Shown: positions 56,861 through 64,000 of the stretch, piece by piece
How the letters are laid out: every line of letters starts with the position of its first letter
Numbering within the stretch: position 1 is the stretch's first letter
Assembly (NCBI GenBank): GCA_021442155.1
Contig: CM038216.1
Span: 158,023,983 to 158,087,982 of the forward strand
Length of the DNA: 64,000 bases
Direction of reading: 5' to 3'
Source: Cymbidium sinense
Taxonomy: Eukaryota > Streptophyta > Magnoliopsida > Asparagales > Orchidaceae
Notes under the pieces: generated by a model
Told to the model about the DNA's origin: nothing
The model's database searches: none
Seen by the model: the letters and a program-made list of their open reading frames with translations, nothing else
Program-made: the position numbers and the translations under genes

Positions 56861-59768
56861 GAAATCTGTGGGCTCCGAAAATTTGTCACCAACCTCTCGA
56901 CAAAAGGAATTTAAGAGAGTTTGATTTTAGTGTCGGTGTGATTTTCAGAAGGCAGATGGAATTGTAGATAAGACACTACCTAGAGATTTTGTTCACATTT
57001 GGTGAGGACTTTAGATCTACTTCTAGGTTTCCTATAGGCGCAATCCCCTATAGTTAATTACCCCTCCCAATAAGTGAGAGAGAACTTTCGATTAAGGCTA
57101 GTTGTTAGATTGCTTAATGCGTAGCGTATAGTAGTAGCATATGGCGTTTAAAATTTAAGATTATAAAATTCATCATTATTAGCTTAAATCGGATGGTTGC
57201 AGGAATGATGACGTGCTCGATCTGGATCCCATGATTCCGTCCTCCTGGGTAGTTGCAATCCCTAGTCTACTTAGTCATAGGAGGTAGTATTCGACCAAAG
57301 GATCCTTATCCGGAACACATGTTACGCCATCCAAGAAATCCTAGAATTGGGGTGGTGTTTGTCAGGAGACATGCTTAAGTCTAGACAAGGGTTGTTTTCC
57401 ACCTATTATTCTATGATTCACAACTCAAAGGGTAGAGCCATTGGGGAGCATACGGGCTACGATCGTGATCGTTATATAATGAAGCCTTACTAGCCAAGCC
57501 ACCCGATCAGAGGACTCTAGTCGTAACTGCTTCATCTGTGGAGCCTACTAGCCAAGCCACATAGTTAGAGGACACATGTCACGTCCTTACTAGCAAGAGA
57601 TTGATTGAGAGTGAACATAGCAGAACACTTGATTTGACATTGGCTCCTTTGTGAGCTAGAGTATTCTTAATTTGTCACCCTCGATAAATAATTATGAAAG
57701 GTGGATAGATTGATTTTTTGCTTTAAGCTTTTAATGATAGAATTTCATTTAAATATTTTTTTAGATTAACACTCAATTTTAGTTTATTTGATTTTAAATT
57801 AGAATCACATTTTGATAGAAGTATCCCCTCTGGTTGAAATCACCATTCAAAATAGGCATCATTGGGGTAGTTAATTGATTGACTCCAATATACTTAAAAA
57901 CTTTAGATCTTATCGACTCTATTTAGCTTCTAATAGAGGATTAGATCTACTATCACCTGACAGAATTGATTTCTTAGATATTTTACTGATTTGAAATTTT
58001 TATAATAGATTTTTAGTTCTTGTTAACGTGGACCCAGTCCTAAGACTAAACTGGGAAGTAACACGCGCAGCATCCTCAGACACTTGAATTTAAGCATTCA
58101 GCATATTGTCGGGGCCCATGCGGGTATATTTAAAACTTTATGTAGTATTTATTTTTAAATTATGAGATTGATTTTAGATTTTTATTTAATTCTAACTTAG
58201 CCTATGCAGCCTTTTTAGAGATTAAAGTTTATATTTGAAATCTCTATGGCTAAGCACATGCAGTGTTTATAGCTTAGTTAATTTTATATAATTAATAAAT
58301 CATTGATTTTAAAAATCATAATTAGAATAAAATTCCTTAATTTTTGATTGAAGGAAGCCCTATGATTTTTGTAGATTTTGATTTAGTATCACCTTTTATC
58401 TGCTTGTACTAAGAGTTGCAGATCCGGTGGCATGAAAGATGTTATAAATTGATCTAATATCTGATTAGAATTTTTAGATTAATATTTAATTGATTCTCAT
58501 TTAGCCTACGCAACCTTTTCAGACATTAAAATTTGTACTTTAAATCTCTATGTCCGAGCACATGTAGATATTTATAGCTTAGATAATTTTTCCTAATTAG
58601 TGATTTTTTTTTATTTTGAAAATCATAATTAGAATAAATTCCTTAATTTTTATATTGAAGGAAAGCTCCTTTATTCGTGCAGCATTTAGTTTAGTATCAT
58701 ATTCTTTCTACTTGTACAAAGAGTTATAAATTCGATTGGATTTATTTGAAAGTTTGCACAAGCTTTGAATAAGAATATATTCATTTTAGATATGTGCAAT
58801 GAATTTATTTTCATTCAAGCATTTGCATATATTTTGGAATATTTGACCCAAACGAGTGACAGCTATAAGATATGTGCGAAGGCATACTTCATACAGTTGT
58901 ATTCATACAAGCTTATATGTACGAAGTTCACCCAAAAGAAAGCTTCAAGCCTCTCTAATTTTACCATTTAAGGGCACTTCACATTTTCTACAACAAGAGT
59001 TGTTAGACCCAATTTAGATTCATTTTTTAACTTCATATCAAATTTCCTATTTATTTGAAAATTAAACTTCAAATTTATTGCAAGTTTGTTATGAGTCTAG
59101 TATTAACTTCCTTAAGTTTCACTTGCATTTTACTTGAGTATCCTCATTTGTTTGAACATATTAAGAAATGAATCAAGCACTTGGCAATAAATTAAGTGAC
59201 TAAATTCACCTTCACTTAGTACATTTTTGTAGGATAATAATGTTTATTGAGCATGCCATCTTCTATTATTACTTCAAGGTACATGTGAACTCCACATTCC
59301 CTTTTCATTTTATTTTATTTTAATGCTTTATGCTTCACCATTAATTTAATTTCTAATTAATTTTAAATTGAATTCTTAAAATTTGATAAAATTTTGGCAG
59401 CCTCCTGGCGCCATCCCTGCGTAGGGGGCAATATCGGGAGTATTTTTGGCTTTCTCGGTGCGCCCACATGAGAGTAGCGAGTGGTGTCTTGCGACACCAC
59501 ATCCATCTTCACACCCACTACGCCCTAATGGGCATTAGCGAGGGTCTTGAAACCTGCAGAAAAAAATATAATGCATGTGTATTCATTTCATTTTTCGTTT
59601 CTATGTCTAGATTTTATACAAAATTTTAGCAGCATTTCGGCTAGAGGGAGCGACATCTAGCGGATGTGGAAGCCTTCCTGTCACGCCCTGATGAGCATTA
59701 TGGTTGGTGTTTTGCAACACCTAGGTCGATTTTCATCTCATCACGCCCTGATGAGCATGACAAGGCTT

Positions 59769-61070
59769 TTAAACCTTAATTACTTCTTCCGTGTGAAGGC
59801 ACCACTGGCCAAGCAAATGACAGAAGGATTCAGAAGCAACTTTCCTATCCTTTTGGATATCTTGAGAGATGAAACCACCATTCATAAAATAAGTTTTGGC
59901 ATCACTTTCATGGGAGGCAGTCGATGGTGGCAGCAAGTGTTGACCTAAAGCTCTTCTACCGCACAAATATGGATCAATAGCCTCACAAAAAAATGTCCAG
60001 TAGTTGCATTTTGTTGAGTTTCCCCACTTCAAACAGGCACAGAACTACAAAACTCCAACAATTTTGTAGCCACTTCAACTTACACAAGTCATATGCAAGA
60101 TTATTTTACCTTATGGTTTCCCCCCCCGACAATATGGCAAATCAAAAGCATAACTTCACAAAACTTCAGATAATGATTCACACCTGTCAAACCAGAAAGC
60201 CTCAGAATCTTCACAAAGCATGCCTGAGCATAGAAAACTTATAGGTACTGCAGTGAAGTGTTTAATGCAAGCAAGCTTCAGTGATTCAAAAGTGAGGTTA
60301 TCGTTCCATCGCATCTAAGGAAATGATTTCTCAAGAATAATGCAATCTTGTGTCCAATAAAGAATTTAGAACATTATCTTACATGAACAAACTCAATTAC
60401 AAAATCCATTCCCCTTCCAGGAGATTCCAGTGTGAAATTACAAAGCTGCAAGTTGTGCATAACACTTATGGGGAGAAGTTTTCTTATGGCATCAAAAGTC
60501 GTAGTCACTCCCAGTACAAAAATGATTGAAATTTTCATCATCCATTCATTTAGCAGTTTTATTAAATCAGCCAGGACTGTACCATCATATCATTCCATTT
60601 CATCATGCTTTATCGAGATATCCAATGCCAAGAGAAATGCTGCTTGACATCCATTAGACTGCATATAGCCTTTGAGATCTTGAAACATCAGCAAATCATC
60701 AACAAACTCAATATTCTTTGTAAATACTAGCACCCCTGGTATTCTTTTCCAAGTGACACCTGTTGTTATTGGATATGGCTTCATGATATGAACAGGGCTA
60801 GTGGATCTGATGGTGGAGAATGATTCAAAAACCCAATGGTGTATCTCCTTGAACAAAGTGACGTTCATCTCCCTTAAAACTTCTTTAATAGTAGAATTAA
60901 TCTTCAACCAAGTTATTTCAATGGATTCTAGTCGAAGTTGCTCATGAACAAAATATTTCTCCTCTTGCATGACCTACGTCCATGAAGAAAGAGGCATATT
61001 AATATTTCTTTTCGTTCTCCCATATGCTGAGGAGGATTTTCTCCCACATTTTCGAGTCGGTGCCTTATGG
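59769..61070 (-). pseudogene. ORC3: ORC3-like gene fragment captured in element C LTR
   Basis: The minus strand reads, in order but changing frame, NSTIKEVLREMNVTLFKEIH, HWVFESF, KNIEFVDDLLMFQDL and NGCQAAFLLALDIS (60,970-60,590); then VLADLIKLLNEW, IIFVLGVTTTFDAIRKLLPI, CNFTLESPGRGMDFVIEFV (60,600-60,385); then FIGHKIALFLRNHF, SLKLACIKHFTAVPISFLC; and finally VLCLFEVGKLNKMQLLDIF with CEAIDPYLC and GGFISQDIQK (60,110-59,769). This is the order of plant origin recognition complex subunit 3, a DNA replication initiation protein, from near its start to its middle. About 50 codons after LDIS are missing, and stops and shifts interrupt it. I see no introns. It lies inside LTR sequence, so it is a transduced retrocopy and not a working gene. 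Confidence 0.7.
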
Positions 61071-61467
61071 AGAATGAAGAATGACTAAAAATTGTTATCA
61101 AAGAGATGAGATACATGGACTGCATCCACGGGGGAAGAATGAAAGTCCAAAGTGGAAGAAGACGAATGTGCCCTTGTTGGGAGAGGATGGATGTTCAGTT
61201 CGGGGGATGGAGAGCAAGAGCGAGGAACAGTTGAAGAGGAAGCTGGAGCGGTTGGAGAGAATCAAAGCAGGAATGGTTGGGAGGAGCCTTTGGTTTCTTT
61301 GCATGAGGGAAACGCAGTTGGGAGGAAATAGTTTGACCCTAGGAGAATTTAGGGCATTAAGATTAGATTAGGGCTTTTTATTAATTTTTTAAATGCCTAA
61401 TCAATCTTAATGTCAATTTCATGCCGATAAAATTGCATAGTCAATATATACATCAATTTAAGGTTAT

Positions 61468-62232
61468 TCTAATGTTCTGAACGCAACGGTGCAGTCCATT
61501 TTACGATCGGAGGCCGTTTGGTTCAAGTCGGTGCTAAATTGGGTCAATTTCATCTCAAAATGCGTGTCACTATTTTTGACCACTCAACATTCATGCAAAC
61601 TCATTTGAATTAAGGCGAATGGTCTTACTTGATAGATTTTGATATTTTGAAGCCAATGGTGTAATCAATTTCACAAACGAAGGTCATTCAATTTATGTTG
61701 GTGCCTCCTAACCTCGATATATATGCAAGCACATTGGTGACTTGATCACTTACTCGGTTGATCATTGAGTTATGATATATTAATATTCTAACTAGTTTTG
61801 TCATTCTGAACATGATGGTGAAGTCTATTCATCGATCAGAGGTCATTTTAGTTGATTTTGGTGACGTCCAGTGTATTTCAGCATCGATTTATGCGCTGCC
61901 ACTTCTGATTATTGGACATTTGCATAGACTCATCCGAATTAAGCGTGGATAGTCTCCTTTGATAGTTTTCGATATTCTGAATCTAACGGTGTAATCAATT
62001 TAATGAATAGAGGTTGTTCAGACATCACCGTAGCTTTTCAACTCTGATATGCACATCGACATATTAATAGCTCGATCACTTGAGAGATTAATCTTTAGAT
62101 TATGCAATATTTATATTCTGATCAATTTCAATGTCCTGAACGTGATGAAGAAGTTCATTCATCGATCGGAGATTGTTTCAACCATTTTTGATAACGTATA
62201 GTGCATTTTGAGCTCCGATTTGTGCACTATCA
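61468..62232 (+). repeat. About 330-bp tandem repeats at the LTR end of element C
   Basis: Units start with TGTTCTGAACGCAACGGTG (61,472), TCATTCTGAACATGATGGTG (61,801) and AATGTCCTGAACGTGATG (about 62,129). Each contains a GATCRGAGG word, a TTGATAGWTTTTGATATTYTGAA-like core and a TCGATATATATGCA-like or related end. The third is cut at 62,232 by element D. Element A has one unit at about 12,680-12,984. Confidence 0.7.
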
Positions 62233-62239
62233 CTTTTGA

Positions 62240-62610
62240 ATGTTGGCGTAACACAATGAAGAGGGAAAGGATAGATCTCTATATTACATCAGTCAAAGAT
62301 TGATAGAAGCAAAAATATGATATTCTACAATTGGGAAGTATTGTTTGACATTAATTTTTGCTTTTCAAAAGCTATGTCATTATATGCTATCTCATAAAAT
62401 TACTATCATCTCAAGAATCGATCAGCTGAAGTTATTGAAGACAAGACTATCGTTGACAGGTCACTTGACATGATGGGCTGTTATTCTGCTACAATTTGAC
62501 ATTACATATGTTCCCAGAAAGCAGTGAAGGGATAAATTCTGATAAACCTCCTTGCTGCACACCCTATCCCGGCAGATTCATCGATCAATGATGATCTTCC
62601 TGATGAGTAG
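62240..62610 (+). pseudogene. Element D: RNase H fragment
   Basis: YYISQRLIEA, LIFAFQKLCHYMLSHKITII and SRIDQLK followed by ILLQFDITYVPRK correspond to element A 1900-2190. Stops occur at several positions. Confidence 0.6.
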
Positions 62611-62639
62611 GTCATGCATATATATGAAAAAAAGCAGTA

Positions 62640-63060
62640 AATGTGGGGATTGTATTTTGATGGAGGTTCATCCATCAAACACACTCAGCCTCAAATCTCC
62701 CAAAAGCTTGAGATGGCATCAGCCTCATCTTAATCAAGCTAGAAGGTGGTATAATGAGGCATTCCTACCGGTTGATTGAGCCATGAAGCATAATGCAAAA
62801 AGTTGGTGGTTAGTCTGGATGAAGTCATATTCATGGGAGCTCAAAATCTACAAGTTTATGGTGATTCTTAGCTCATCATTAAACAAGTGCTGCGCCTTTA
62901 CAAAATCAACAAGCTTAAATTGACCCACTATTATAAGCGAGTTCTCTGGCTCATAAAGCAAATCCCAAATATCATTATGACTCGAGTTTCCATAGCGTGA
63001 ATCAGACTATTTTGCTAAGTTAGCTAAGGAAATGATGACTATGTGCTAATTAGTGTTTGC
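62640..63060 (+). pseudogene. Element D: additional RNase H, degraded
   Basis: The recognisable parts are the YFDGGSS equivalent at about 62,650, a broken NEAEYE region near 62,790, and VYGDS, a stop, LIIKQVLRLYKINKLKL (about 62,855-62,920). Frameshifts throughout. Confidence 0.5.
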
Positions 63061-64000
63061 ACTCATTGGGTCCTAAAGCCAATAAATAAAAAATCCTCGT
63101 TGGAAGAGGGGTCAACAAATGCAAGCCAGCAGGATGCAACTCACGTTACTCCTTACGCTCCCTTACAAATTGCTCATCGAAATCAACAAGATGAGGCCCG
63201 GACTATTCAAGAGGCAAGACCTCAATCTAAAGAAACTCCAAGACCACGAAGTGAAATCCTTATAGTAGAAGAGAAGGAAGATTAGAGACAACACTTTGTC
63301 GACTACTTTAAGGAAAGCAAATTGATGAGCAATGAGCAGATGGATGCACAACTTGAGAAAAGGTTTCGACTATATACTTATGTTGGCAATACCCTATATC
63401 ATAGATCATTTGAGCAGATGTGGCTACGATGTTTGGGAATAGAAGAATCCAACAATATCTCAGATAATGACCCAGCCTTCGAAAGCACTAAAATTTATAG
63501 ATTTGTTGCTCGACATAAGATTAATTGATGATACTCATTGATTTATAATCAAAGAACAAATGGCTTGGCCGGGGCTTTCAATAAAATATTAGTCAAGCTA
63601 CTCAGAAAAATCCTTACAAGAAATAAAAGGGATGACATACCAAGCTTGTTGAAGCTTTATGGGCTTACCGTACCACCTACAAGACTCTCATAAAATTCAC
63701 TTCTGATGCACTAGTATTTTGAGCTAAAGTAATCTTGCCACTTGAAGTTGAACTACCTTGACTCCGAGTAGCCATTCAACACAATATCACCGAAGATTAG
63801 AATGTTTGCTTATGGATAGAAGAGCTTGATGTGCTTGACAAGGCTAGGCTCCAAGCTCAATAAAATTTTAAAGTCTACCGAGCGAGGATGTCCAAAGCAT
63901 TCGATCATACAGTATGTTCTCTAGCTTTTCAAGAAGGGAAATTGGTCATTGTGTTGAAAAGGCTAATTATTTCAGTGTCATTATATGTGTAAGTTTTGCT
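63043..64000 (+). pseudogene. Element D: linker and integrase with core deleted
   Basis: After the linker (ATHVTPYAPLQIAHRNQQDE), the frame 63,322-63,528 reads LEKRFRLYTYVGNTLYHRSF and EQMWLRCLGIEES, and continues immediately with SDNDPAFESTKIYRFVARHK. In element B about 430 bases lie between these two motifs and encode the zinc-binding part and first catalytic Asp. Downstream are NGLAGAFNKILVKLLRKIL (catalytic Glu position changed, GLAE to GLAG) and VYRARMSKAFDHTV to the window end. Confidence 0.65.

Larger units (their letters stand above)
56480..62232 (-). mobile_element. Element C: Tat/Ogre-type element, only ORF1 start and 5' LTR left
   Basis: On the minus strand the LTR ends at 56,869 (TGGGCTCC on plus), then PBS 56,844-56,860 and the ORF1 start at 56,764. 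Everything downstream of ORF1 is missing; element B's remains lie there instead. The LTR reaches at least to 62,232, where it is cut by element D sequence. Confidence 0.7.
56869..62232 (-). repeat. 5' LTR of element C (at least 5.4 kb)
   Basis: 56,869-57,760 matches the LTR ends of A and B. 58,480-58,740 and 61,370-61,800 match element A. Internal additions are one copy of the element B tandem unit (about 57,890-58,130), a 240-bp-spaced duplication (59,390 and 59,620, words AAAATTTTRGCAGC and ACGCCCTRATGRGCAT), the ORC3-like fragment, and the 330-bp repeats at the far end. Confidence 0.65.
62233..64000 (+). mobile_element. Element D: Tat/Ogre-type pol fragment (RNase H to integrase)
   Basis: Starting inside the RNase H domain (YYISQRLIEA, about 62,283) the plus strand carries RNase H, second RNase H, linker and parts of integrase up to the window end. 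Its left border cuts into element C's LTR repeats. It is close in wording to element B. Many stops are present. Confidence 0.65.

Overview
This window is nuclear DNA of a flowering plant. It is AT-rich, carries plant Ty3/gypsy and Ty1/copia elements, and holds two intact plant-specific ECA1/prolamin-like genes. No bacterial operon, rRNA gene, tRNA gene or CRISPR array was seen. The species cannot be read from the sequence. Most of the window is nested, degraded retrotransposon. The only genes that look intact and host-encoded are the two small secreted cysteine-rich proteins at 26.6 kb (minus) and 41.7 kb (plus).

Layout. 118-12.98 kb: minus-strand Ty3/gypsy element A of the Tat/Ogre type (tRNA-Arg primer site, ORF1 ahead of gag, second RNase H) that has lost its integrase. 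12.99-13.23 kb: Mutator-type MITE with a perfect 9-bp target duplication. 14.94-24.44 kb: minus-strand Ty1/copia element with a complete but broken gag-pol and terminal repeats of only about 55 bp. Its reverse transcriptase is split by a 5.1-kb non-coding LTR element (16,399-21,501, target duplication ATAAT) whose interior consists of GC-rich satellite-like repeats. 24.5-27.6 kb: ECA1-like locus with one intact gene, an upstream-lying 3' fragment from a partial tandem duplication, and a SINE-like insertion with a 16-bp target duplication. 28.4-28.8 kb: second copia fossil. 29.7-37.7 kb: gene-free, low-complexity block that looks like a very long LTR-derived unit with internal tandem duplications. 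37.7-41.2 kb: AT-rich DNA with a doubtful copia trace. 41.25-42.2 kb: second ECA1-like gene, inverted relative to the first, with about 400-500 bp of matching promoter.

43.64-55.7 kb: plus-strand Tat/Ogre element B, with a 2.5-kb 5' LTR, PBS, duplicated ORF1, scrambled pol (integrase tail placed before RNase H; gag, protease and RT absent), hairpins resembling the polypurine tract, a 3-kb cluster of antisense open frames, the polypurine tract and a truncated 3' LTR. 56.5-62.23 kb: minus-strand element C, mostly a 5.4-kb LTR with about 330-bp tandem repeats and, inside it, an intron-less fragment of a gene that I recognise as origin recognition complex subunit 3. 62.23 kb to the end: plus-strand element D, an RNase H-integrase fragment with the integrase core deleted.

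The most interesting items are the ORC3-like capture inside an LTR, the antisense gene cluster of element B, the duplicated ECA1-like genes with retained promoters, the non-coding satellite-filled LTR element, and the copia element with ultra-short LTRs. Family assignments come from motif recognition by eye; no search was run.
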